NCBI GenBank assembly: GCA_947377625.1
Contig: CANCGR010000218.1
Span: 1 to 5,583, forward strand
Direction of reading: 5' to 3'
Length of the DNA: 5,583 bases
Source of the DNA: Gammaproteobacteria bacterium
GTDB taxonomy: Bacteria; Pseudomonadota; Gammaproteobacteria; Pseudomonadales; Pseudohongiellaceae
In this document: piece after piece, positions 1 to 5,583 of the stretch
How positions within the stretch are numbered: position 1 is the stretch's first letter
How the letters are laid out: each line of letters opens with the position of its first letter
Translations under genes and position numbers: made by a program
The notes under the pieces: generated by a model
Seen by the model: the letters and a program-made list of their open reading frames with translations, nothing else
Told to the model about the DNA's origin: nothing
Databases searched by the model: none

Positions 1-327
1 GGGCTTGGTTCAACCGGCAAAGTCATCCTGCTGGCCGGCGGCGTCGGCAAAGGCGCCAACTTCAAGGAGCTGGCACCGGTAATGCGCCGTTATGGCAGTC
101 GCGCGATTTTGTTTGGTGAAGACGCTGACAAGATTGCCGCTGTGCTCGCTGAGGTAGTGCCAGTTGAGCGAGTTGCCTCACTGCAGGCAGCTGTTGATGC
201 GGCCAGAGCGCAGGCCAAGGCCGGTGAGCTGGTGCTGCTGTCACCGGCGTGTGCCAGTTTTGACATGTTCAAAAACTATGAACATCGAGGTGAAGAATTC
301 TCTCGCATGGTGAGGGCGTTGGCATGA
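1..327 (+). CDS. murD: UDP-N-acetylmuramoyl-L-alanine--D-glutamate ligase (MurD), 3' part only
   Basis: MurD is the cytoplasmic ATP-dependent ligase that adds D-glutamate to UDP-MurNAc-L-Ala, the second amino-acid step of the peptidoglycan stem. The reading frame is open from base 1 and ends with TGA at 325-327, leaving 108 residues. These correspond to most of the C-terminal (third) domain; the UDP-binding and ATP-binding domains lie upstream of the window. The diagnostic motif LSPACASFDMFKNYEHRG is encoded at 238-291; in this family its Ser and second Phe (E. coli S415 and F422) contact the substrate. An earlier motif, AGGVGKGANF at 34-63, matches the GGDGKxxDF-type loop but has Val and Asn where Asp is usual. 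An ATG at 82 lies inside the domain and is not the start. The stop overlaps the ftsW start by 4 nt. Identification is secure; the missing 5' end is simply the window edge. Confidence 0.95.
   Translation, partial: GLGSTGKVILLAGGVGKGANFKELAPVMRRYGSRAILFGEDADKIAAVLAEVVPVERVASLQAAVDAARAQAKAGELVLLSPACASFDMFKNYEHRGEEFSRMVRALA
309..316 (+). promoter_or_regulatory. Ribosome binding site of ftsW
   Basis: The sequence GGTGAGGG lies within the last murD codons, 7 nt before the ATG at 324. It is an imperfect Shine-Dalgarno, weaker than those of the following genes. This fits ftsW being translated mainly by coupling to murD through the ATGA overlap (inference). It favours the ATG at 324 over the in-frame ATGs at 333 and 339. 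Confidence 0.6.
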
Positions 328-1529
328 CTACCATGACGATGCCGCACACCCTCAGCACGCGCCAGTATTTCGGCGATCCGCCCCTGATGATCATGGCGGC
401 GCTGTTGCTGGTGTTCGGGCTGGTGATGATGACCTCCGCCTCAATCGAAATTGCCAGTCGCACCTACGGCGACATTTTCTATTTTTTCAAACGCCAGTTG
501 GCATTTCTGGTGGTCGGGCTTGTCATGGGTGGCGCCATCATCATGAACCCGATGCGGCTGTGGTATCGCAGCAGTGTGCTGTTGTTGTTTGTGGCTTACC
601 TGGTGCTGGTAATGGTGCTGATTCCTGGTATCGGTCACAAGGTGAACGGTTCTACACGCTGGATCTCACTGCCGGGTTTTTCATTGCAAGCCTCCGAAGT
701 GGCGAAGCTGTTCGTCGTGGTCTTCACTGCGTGGTTCCTCAGTCGCCATCGTGAGTTGGTGCGTTCTTCGTTGCGTGGCTTTATCTATCCGGCGTTGCTG
801 TTGGCCCCAGTGGTAGGGCTGCTGCTGATTGAGCCGGATTTCGGCGCCACCGTGGTGTTGTGTATGGCGGTAATGGGCATGCTGTTCCTGGGGGGCATCA
901 ACACGTTCTACATGACCATTGCGGGCGGCATTCTGGGCGGTGGTGGTTGGTTGGCCATCGTGACTTCCAACTATCGTCAGGCGCGTCTTACTTCCTTCCT
1001 GCAGACCATGCGCAACCCGTTCAGTGAAGACGTAGTGTTCGGTTCAGGTTACCAGTTGGCGCAAGCGCTGATCGCATTCGGTCGTGGCGAGTGGTTCGGG
1101 GTTGGCCTTGGCAACAGCATCCAGAAAATGTACTTCCTGCCGGAAGCGCACACCGATTTTGTGTTGGCCATCATCGCAGAAGAACTGGGCATGTTTGGCA
1201 TGCTGGCGTTGCTGATCCTGTTCTTTGCGTTCATTGCGCGTGCACTCATCATCTCGCGGCGCAATGAAGAAAGCGGCCGTCTGTTTGCAGCTTATCTCGG
1301 CTACGGCATCAGCCTGCTGTTCCTCGGGCAGCTGATCATCAATGCCGCAGTGAACATGGGATTGATGCCCACCAAGGGGCTGACACTGCCCTTCCTCAGC
1401 TACGGCGGCTCCAGTCTCATCATGAGCGTCGTGATGGTGGCCATTCTGCTGCGCATTGATATTGAGCATCACTTGTACACCACGCAGCCACGTCCTCAGG
1501 CACCGCAACATATGGGGGAGGCGCGATGA
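324..1529 (+). CDS. ftsW: Septal peptidoglycan glycosyltransferase FtsW (SEDS family)
   Basis: FtsW is a 401-residue integral membrane protein of the SEDS family that polymerises lipid II into glycan strands at the division septum, acting with its class B PBP partner FtsI. I see about ten hydrophobic segments, roughly at residues 20-38, 57-75, 83-101, 124-139, 152-169, 174-190, 193-213, 279-309, 320-343 and 358-378. A large periplasmic loop lies between segments 7 and 8. Family motifs are intact: NGSTRWI (108-114), QASEVAK (122-128), EPDFGAT (170-176), SGYQ (241-244), YFLPEAHTDF (270-279) and PTKGLTLPFLSYGGSS (349-364). Asp278 in the HTDF motif matches the conserved acidic residue (D297 of E. 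coli FtsW, by remembered alignment) considered catalytic. The location beside murG and the PEAHTDF signature favour FtsW over the elongation paralogue RodA. The N-terminal tail (about 19 aa) and C-terminal tail (about 22 aa) are short and probably cytoplasmic. The start overlaps murD by 4 nt and the stop overlaps murG by 4 nt. Confidence 0.97.
   Translation: MTTMTMPHTLSTRQYFGDPPLMIMAALLLVFGLVMMTSASIEIASRTYGDIFYFFKRQLAFLVVGLVMGGAIIMNPMRLWYRSSVLLLFVAYLVLVMVLIPGIGHKVNGSTRWISLPGFSLQASEVAKLFVVVFTAWFLSRHRELVRSSLRGFIYPALLLAPVVGLLLIEPDFGATVVLCMAVMGMLFLGGINTFYMTIAGGILGGGGWLAIVTSNYRQARLTSFLQTMRNPFSEDVVFGSGYQLAQALIAFGRGEWFGVGLGNSIQKMYFLPEAHTDFVLAIIAEELGMFGMLALLILFFAFIARALIISRRNEESGRLFAAYLGYGISLLFLGQLIINAAVNMGLMPTKGLTLPFLSYGGSSLIMSVVMVAILLRIDIEHHLYTTQPRPQAPQHMGEAR
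1514..1521 (+). promoter_or_regulatory. Ribosome binding site of murG
   Basis: GGGGGAGG lies in the final codons of ftsW, 4 nt before the murG ATG at 1526. The core is strong but the spacing is a little short. Together with the ATGA overlap it supports both direct initiation and coupling to ftsW translation. Confidence 0.7.
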
Positions 1530-2680
1530 CAGCGGCAACCCTCAAAGCGCAACCGAAGATCCTGATCATGGCTGGTGGCACTGGTGGCCATGTGTTTCCG
1601 GCACTGACCATTGCCAATGAACTGATTGCCAAAGGCTCACAAGTGGAATGGCTGGGCACGCGTGCCGGCATTGAAGCGCGTGTGCTGGCCAACACCCAAA
1701 TTCCGCTGCACTTCATCAGCGTGGCGGGACTGCGTGGCAAGAGTGTGCTGCGCAAACTGCTGGCACCTTTCACCGTGTTGTTCGCGGTTGTGCAGTCGCT
1801 GCTGCTGATTCGCCGCATGAACCCGGCCTGCGTGCTGGGCATGGGCGGCTATGTGACAGGCCCCGGTGGTGTAGCGGCTCGCTTGCTCGGCAAGACCCTG
1901 CTGATTCATGAGCAGAATGCCGTGGCAGGTTTGGCGAATGCCTGGTTGTTCCCGTTGGCGAAACGGGCGCTGGAAGGTTTCCCTGGTGCATTCGCCCGCA
2001 AATTTGGCGCTGAGCGCATGAGTCGCGATAAAGGCGCCATGGCTAGCAAGATTGTGCATGTCGGCAATCCGGTGCGTGCAGATATTCTGGCCATTGCAGC
2101 GCCCGCACAACGCATGGCAGATCGTCAGGGCAATGCCCGGCTGCTGGTAGTCGGCGGCAGCCTTGGTGCTGCGGTGTTTAACGAACTGGTGCCAGCGGCG
2201 CTTGCCGGTATGAGTGCAGTAGAGCGACCTCTCGTGCGTCATCAGTGTGGCCGCAACAAGCTGCAAAGCACCTTGCAAGCTTATCAAGCAGCGGGCTTGG
2301 CGGTTGGCGAACAAATCATCGTCAGTGAATTTATCGACACCATGAGTGAGGCCTATGCGTGGGCCGACGTGGTGTTGAGTCGCGCCGGTGCCAGCACGCT
2401 GGCCGAGCTGAGTGCGATTGGCATGCCGGCGATTCTGGTGCCTTACCCGTTTGCGGCTGACAACCATCAGGCTGTCAATGCCGAGCAAATGGCAGCAGTG
2501 GGTGCCGCCAGCGTGTTAAGTCAAAAACAGTTAACCGCAGAATCACTGCGAACACTATTGGTGAATGTTGTGGGCAATCGTCCACAACTTTTGCAACAAG
2601 CTGTTGCCGCCCGCAACGCCAGCAAGCGCGATGCAGGCAGCACAGTAGCCCGTTTATGTCTGGAGGCGTGCAATGGCTGA
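1526..2680 (+). CDS. murG: UDP-GlcNAc:lipid I GlcNAc transferase (MurG)
   Basis: MurG is the peripheral inner-membrane GT28/GT-B glycosyltransferase that moves GlcNAc from UDP-GlcNAc onto lipid I to form lipid II, the substrate of FtsW. The product is 384 residues, slightly longer than E. coli MurG (about 355). The N-terminal acceptor domain carries the glycine loops GGTGGH (17-22) and GMGGYVTGP (105-113), plus HEQNAVAG (128-135). The C-terminal donor domain carries GNPVR (180-184), GGSLGA (210-215) and SRAGASTLAEL (285-295). Glu294 there is the expected nucleotide-ribose contact, and VPYPFAADNHQ lies at 305-315. The hydrophobic and basic stretch around 76-97 resembles the membrane-association patch. 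A small variant is HQCG (239-242), where Ser or Thr is usual in place of Cys. The last ~54 codons contain three TTA leucine codons, rare elsewhere in the window. It overlaps ftsW by 4 nt and murC by 8 nt. Confidence 0.97.
   Translation: MTAATLKAQPKILIMAGGTGGHVFPALTIANELIAKGSQVEWLGTRAGIEARVLANTQIPLHFISVAGLRGKSVLRKLLAPFTVLFAVVQSLLLIRRMNPACVLGMGGYVTGPGGVAARLLGKTLLIHEQNAVAGLANAWLFPLAKRALEGFPGAFARKFGAERMSRDKGAMASKIVHVGNPVRADILAIAAPAQRMADRQGNARLLVVGGSLGAAVFNELVPAALAGMSAVERPLVRHQCGRNKLQSTLQAYQAAGLAVGEQIIVSEFIDTMSEAYAWADVVLSRAGASTLAELSAIGMPAILVPYPFAADNHQAVNAEQMAAVGAASVLSQKQLTAESLRTLLVNVVGNRPQLLQQAVAARNASKRDAGSTVARLCLEACNG
2661..2666 (+). promoter_or_regulatory. Ribosome binding site of murC
   Basis: TGGAGG lies 6 nt before the ATG at 2673, inside the murG 3' end. 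This near-consensus site decides the murC start in favour of 2673. The next in-frame ATG, at 2727, is preceded only by a weak GGAA. Confidence 0.75.
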
Positions 2681-4118
2681 GGCCGGCCTGAATCTTTCCC
2701 GCAGCACTGGCAACATTCCGGAAATGCGCCGCATCCGCAATATCCATTTCATCGGTATCGGTGGTGCTGGCATGAGCGGCATCGCGGAAGTGCTGCTTAA
2801 CCAGGGCTACGCGATTTCCGGTTCCGATCTGGGTGAATCAGCAACGACGCGTCGCTTGCGTTCACTGGGCGCCACCGTGCATATCGGCCACAAAGTCGAG
2901 AATCTGGGTGCTGCTGATGTAGTGGTGGTATCAACAGCGGTGGACAGCAGCAATGCTGAAATCAAGACCGCCATCGAGCAACGCATTCCCATCATCCGCC
3001 GCGCTGAAATGCTGGCAGAGCTGATGCGCTATCGCCATTCCATCGTAATCGCCGGCACGCACGGCAAAACCACTACCACCAGTTTGATTGCGTCCCTGCT
3101 GGCCCAAGGCGGCATGGACCCTACCTATGTGATTGGTGGCTTGCTGACCAGCGCCGGCACCAATGCCAAGCTCGGTGCCAGCCGCTACATGGTGGCTGAA
3201 GCCGATGAAAGTGATGCGTCGTTCCTGCATCTGTTGCCGATGGTCGCGGTAGTCACCAACATTGATGACGACCACATGGCCACCTATGACGGTGACTTTG
3301 AAAAACTGAAGCAGACCTTTGTCACCTTCCTGCACAACCTGCCGTTCTACGGGCTGGCCGTGTTGTGCGTCGACGATCCGGTGGTGCGCGAGATTATGCC
3401 GCTGGTTTCGCGCCCGGTGCTGACATACGGATTTTCCGAGCAGGCGGATTTCCGCATCAGCGATGTCGTGCAGAAAGAGCGTGTCACCAGCTTTGCAGTG
3501 CAACGTCCTGGGCATGCCGACAAGTTGCCAATCACGATCAACATGCCTGGCATTCACAATGTGCTCAATGCAACCGCAGCGATTGCAGTGGCCACCGATG
3601 AGAAGATTGCCGACCACCACATTCAGGCCGGCATTATGGCGTTCCAGGGAGTGGGTCGTCGCTTCGACGTGCAGCCGCCACTGCTGTGCAAACGCGGCAC
3701 GGTGATGCTGGTGGATGATTACGGCCATCACCCGACTGAAGTTGCTGCCAACATCCGCGCGATACGTGATGGCTGGCCTGGCAAGCGTCTGGTGATGATC
3801 TATCAGCCGCATCGCTACAGCCGTACCCACGATCTCTACGATGATTTTGTCGATGTGCTCAATGAAGTTGATCTGCTGCTGATGCTGGAAGTGTATTCGG
3901 CCGGTGAAAAAGCCATAAAAGGCGCCGACAGCAAAAACCTGTGCCGCAGCATCCGCCAGCGCGGCCGGCTTGATCCGGTATTGGTGAAGAAGCCGGAAGA
4001 ACTCAAGCAGATCCTCAACGATGTGCTGCGCGACGGTGACATTCTGGTGACACAGGGCGCCGGCAGTATCGGCGCGCTTTGCAAACAGTTGGCAGCGGAG
4101 GGTCTTGGCAATGGCTAA
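2673..4118 (+). CDS. murC: UDP-N-acetylmuramate--L-alanine ligase (MurC)
   Basis: MurC is the cytoplasmic ATP-dependent ligase that attaches L-alanine to UDP-MurNAc, the first stem-peptide residue. Its 481 residues are close to E. coli MurC (491). The domains run in the usual order. The N-terminal UDP-binding Rossmann domain has GIGGAGMSGIAE (28-39). The central ATPase domain has the P-loop GTHGKTTTT (128-136, Lys132), EADESD (176-181), TNIDDDHM (195-202) and MPGIHNVLNA (291-300). The C-terminal domain has GVGRRFD (326-332), DDYGHHPTE (348-356), QPHRYSRT (378-385) and QGAGSIG (461-467). GVGRRF and the DDYGHHPTE signature separate MurC from MurD, MurE and MurF, and no Mpl or Ddl fusion is present. 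An 18-residue leader precedes the conserved MRRIRNIHFIGIGG start region; it is retained because of the good Shine-Dalgarno at 2661. It overlaps murG and ddl by 8 nt each. No key residue is missing. Confidence 0.97.
   Translation: MAEAGLNLSRSTGNIPEMRRIRNIHFIGIGGAGMSGIAEVLLNQGYAISGSDLGESATTRRLRSLGATVHIGHKVENLGAADVVVVSTAVDSSNAEIKTAIEQRIPIIRRAEMLAELMRYRHSIVIAGTHGKTTTTSLIASLLAQGGMDPTYVIGGLLTSAGTNAKLGASRYMVAEADESDASFLHLLPMVAVVTNIDDDHMATYDGDFEKLKQTFVTFLHNLPFYGLAVLCVDDPVVREIMPLVSRPVLTYGFSEQADFRISDVVQKERVTSFAVQRPGHADKLPITINMPGIHNVLNATAAIAVATDEKIADHHIQAGIMAFQGVGRRFDVQPPLLCKRGTVMLVDDYGHHPTEVAANIRAIRDGWPGKRLVMIYQPHRYSRTHDLYDDFVDVLNEVDLLLMLEVYSAGEKAIKGADSKNLCRSIRQRGRLDPVLVKKPEELKQILNDVLRDGDILVTQGAGSIGALCKQLAAEGLGNG
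4097..4102 (+). promoter_or_regulatory. Ribosome binding site of ddl; decides the start codon
   Basis: GGAGGG lies 8 nt before ATG 4111 but only 2 nt before an in-frame TTG at 4105. Spacing therefore supports initiation at the ATG. The site lies in the last codons of murC. Confidence 0.75.
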
Positions 4119-5052
4119 GCTCTGGTCGCCTCAGCGTTATGGACGAGTGGCCGTGGTAATGGGCGGCACTTCGGCTGAGCGCGAGATTTCGCTGATCAGC
4201 GGCACAGCTGTGCTGGAATCGTTGTTGCGTAGCAATGTTGATGCTTATGGCATTGATGCTGACAGCACTTTGCTGCAGCAGTTGATGAGTGAAAGACCTG
4301 CTCGTGTGTTCCTGATGTTGCATGGCCGCGATGGCGAAGACGGCAAGCTGCAAGGCGCACTGGAATGGATGCAGCTGCCTTATACCGGCAGTGGCGTGCT
4401 GGCCTCCGCAATGGCGATGGACAAGATTCGCAGCAAGTTGCTGTGGCTGCAGTTGGGCCTGTCGACTGCCGACTATGTTGAACTCAATGAACACTCTGAC
4501 TTTGCTTCAGTGCTGGAAAGGCTGGGCCCGTGTTTTGTGAAGCCGGTATTTGAAGGCTCCAGCATCGGCATCGGTACGGCTGAAACTGTGGAGCAACTGC
4601 AAAGCGCGTGGCACAGGGCCAGTGAATTCGATGGCCATGTGATGGCCGAAAGCTGGATTCGCGGACGTGAATACACCGTCACTGTGCTGGGCGATGCAGT
4701 GCTGCCGGTGATCGAGCTGGAAAGCGCCAACAAGTTTTACGACTTCGAAGCCAAGTACGTAAGCGACGCAACCCGCTATCACTGCCCGGCACCACTGACT
4801 GCTGACAAGACTGCCGAAATCCAGCAGCTGGCACTGGCTGCCTATCAGTCACTCGGCTGCTCCGGCTGGGGTCGCGTGGATGTGATGCAGGACAACGACG
4901 GCAAGTTCTGGTTGCTGGAAGTCAACACTGCGCCTGGCATGACGAGTCACTCACTGGTGCCTATGGCAGCCAAAGTGGCTGGTCTGGATTTTGATGCGTT
5001 GGTGCTGCAGATATTGCATTCCTCGTGCGGGAAGGAGGCAGCGCATGGATAG
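4111..5052 (+). CDS. ddlB: D-alanine--D-alanine ligase (DdlB type)
   Basis: Ddl is the cytoplasmic ATP-grasp ligase that joins two D-alanines into the dipeptide that MurF adds to the stem peptide; it is the target of D-cycloserine. From ATG 4111 it is 313 residues, close to E. coli DdlB (306). Motifs in order: GGTSAEREISL (18-28), with Glu23 equal to E. coli E15; HGRDGEDG (71-78); YTGSGVLASAMAMDK (91-105); FVKPVFEGSSIG (142-153), with the ATP-contacting Lys144 and the serine loop; FYDFEAKY (209-216), with Tyr216; GWGRVDVM (252-259); and LLEVNTAPGMTSHSLVP (268-284). Asp257, Glu270 and Asn272 match the Mg ligands. Tyr216 marks a D-Ala-D-Ala rather than a D-Ala-D-Lac enzyme (VanA-like enzymes lack this Tyr). 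The conserved fold ends near residue 302; the last ~11 residues are a tail encoded by the ftsQ ribosome-binding region. The symbol rests on dcw context; a second ddl elsewhere is possible. Confidence 0.96.
   Translation: MAKLWSPQRYGRVAVVMGGTSAEREISLISGTAVLESLLRSNVDAYGIDADSTLLQQLMSERPARVFLMLHGRDGEDGKLQGALEWMQLPYTGSGVLASAMAMDKIRSKLLWLQLGLSTADYVELNEHSDFASVLERLGPCFVKPVFEGSSIGIGTAETVEQLQSAWHRASEFDGHVMAESWIRGREYTVTVLGDAVLPVIELESANKFYDFEAKYVSDATRYHCPAPLTADKTAEIQQLALAAYQSLGCSGWGRVDVMQDNDGKFWLLEVNTAPGMTSHSLVPMAAKVAGLDFDALVLQILHSSCGKEAAHG
5032..5038 (+). promoter_or_regulatory. Ribosome binding site of ftsQ
   Basis: AAGGAGG, a near-perfect match to the anti-Shine-Dalgarno complement, lies 6 nt before the ATG at 5045. 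It is the best ribosome binding site in the window. It supports ATG 5045 over the in-frame ATG at 5057. Confidence 0.8.
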
Positions 5053-5583
5053 AGCGATGACTCCTGGTGCCAGACCGCTGCGCCGGCAGGCGCCACCGAG
5101 AGCGATTGAGCGTCTGGAGGTGACAGACAGCAACCGTATTACGTTGGGGCGCGTGCTGGTAGTGATATTCAGCGTGGCTGTGCTGGTGGTTGTCGGCTAT
5201 GGCGTGAACGTGGCTGTGCAAAAAATCAATTCGCAGAAGATAGAAAAAGTGCACATAGAAGGAACACTTGCCTTTGTTACAGAAGAGCAAATCAAGCAAG
5301 CCATCGGCGCTGACGTGAGTGGCAACCTGATCTCGGTAAATCTTGATCACATCAAAAAACAGCTCGAAGACTTGCCCTGGGTGCGTGCAGCAGAGATTCG
5401 TCGCCAATGGCCCGATGCGCTCAGCATCACCGTGGAAGAAGAAATTGCCATTGCGCGCTGGGGCAGCAAGCAGTTGCTCAACCAGCAAGGTCAGGTATTC
5501 GAGCCTGACAACATTGCTGAACTGCAGCAGTTGCCGCTGTTGTCAGGCCCGGATCACAGCGAGTCAAAAGTGATGCGCCAATA
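5045..5583 (+). CDS. ftsQ: Cell division protein FtsQ, N-terminal part (runs off the window)
   Basis: FtsQ is a bitopic inner-membrane divisome scaffold that recruits FtsB/FtsL and so links FtsA/FtsZ to the septal synthase FtsW-FtsI. The frame is open from ATG 5045 to the window end, 179 codons, about two thirds of a typical FtsQ. A basic, proline-containing cytoplasmic tail covers residues 1-33. It is followed by one transmembrane segment at about 34-58, rich in Val and Leu. A POTRA domain follows at about 66-133: IEKVHIEG (66-73), the TEEQIKQAI helix (79-87), NLISVNL (94-100), LPWVRAAEIRRQWPDALSI (110-128) and VEEEIAIARW (130-139). The LPWV-x3-x-RR-x-WPD signature and IARWG are typical of FtsQ. 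The bases encoding roughly residues 59-79 are unusually AT-rich. The start overlaps ddl by 8 nt. The C-terminal beta domain that binds FtsB is mostly beyond the window; ftsA and ftsZ are expected next (inference). Confidence 0.95.
   Translation, partial: MDRAMTPGARPLRRQAPPRAIERLEVTDSNRITLGRVLVVIFSVAVLVVVGYGVNVAVQKINSQKIEKVHIEGTLAFVTEEQIKQAIGADVSGNLISVNLDHIKKQLEDLPWVRAAEIRRQWPDALSITVEEEIAIARWGSKQLLNQQGQVFEPDNIAELQQLPLLSGPDHSESKVMRQ

Noticed and set aside
82..327. Possible small gene starting at ATG 82
   Set aside because: The frame is open back to base 1 and encodes continuous MurD C-terminal domain, so the ATG is an internal methionine of a truncated murD.
1044..1538. 164-codon minus-strand reading frame opposite the 3' part of ftsW
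   Set aside because: Its sequence is the mirror of conserved FtsW codons, with Gln/His/Asp-rich composition and no independent support.
1637..2488. 283-codon open reading frame on the minus strand opposite murG
   Set aside because: Antisense shadow of murG, with low-complexity His/Gln/Arg-rich translation and no recognisable motif.
2513..2580. Possible internal promoter in the AT-richer 3' part of murG
   Set aside because: TTAACC with a weakly -10-like CACTAT is a poor match on both elements, so I do not call it a promoter.
2931..3830. 299-codon open reading frame on the minus strand opposite murC
   Set aside because: It is fully antisense to a gene with all family motifs. Its His/Gln/Arg-rich composition is typical of a shadow frame of GC-rich coding sequence, and I recognise no domain in it.
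5343..5573. 76-codon plus-strand reading frame near the window end
   Set aside because: It is out of frame within ftsQ, whose POTRA domain motifs are clear in the other frame.
1..5583. Terminators, insertion sequences, CRISPR, tRNA or a novel accessory system
   Set aside because: The whole window is occupied by six overlapping core genes. I saw no hairpin with a T-run, terminal inverted repeats, spaced repeats, tRNA-like sequence or foreign gene.

Overview
The window is a gap-free segment of the bacterial division and cell wall (dcw) cluster, with every gene on the + strand. In order it holds the 3' end of murD, complete ftsW, murG, murC and ddl (DdlB type), and the 5' part of ftsQ. The gene order and the protein sequences point to a gammaproteobacterium: the order matches the Escherichia coli/Pseudomonas cluster, and Ddl keeps its active-site motifs at the same spacing as E. 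coli DdlB. Spot counts of single lines gave GC between about 48 and 67%, so an average somewhere in the 50s is likely. I cannot name a genus from sequence reading alone.

Layout: murD C-terminal domain (1-327), ftsW (324-1529), murG (1526-2680), murC (2673-4118), ddl (4111-5052) and ftsQ N-terminal part (5045 to the window edge). There are no intergenic bases. Each stop codon overlaps the next start: ATGA (4 nt) at murD/ftsW and ftsW/murG, and 8 nt at murG/murC, murC/ddl and ddl/ftsQ. Each downstream start has a Shine-Dalgarno sequence inside the 3' end of the upstream gene. This suggests one polycistronic message with translational coupling. I saw no convincing promoter, terminator, RNA gene, mobile element, repeat array or CRISPR.

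How the genes work together: MurC adds L-Ala to UDP-MurNAc and MurD adds D-Glu. Ddl makes the D-Ala-D-Ala dipeptide that ends the stem peptide. MurG adds GlcNAc to lipid I to make lipid II on the inner face of the membrane. FtsW polymerises lipid II into septal glycan, working with a class B PBP that is presumably encoded upstream. FtsQ is the bitopic scaffold that links early and late divisome proteins.

This is an ordinary, well-conserved core region and I found no undescribed system. The observations worth a second look are modest: uniform start/stop overlaps that shape the C-terminal tails of three enzymes, a start-site choice for ddl, a cluster of TTA codons at the 3' end of murG, an AT-rich patch in ftsQ, and small motif variants in MurD and MurG.
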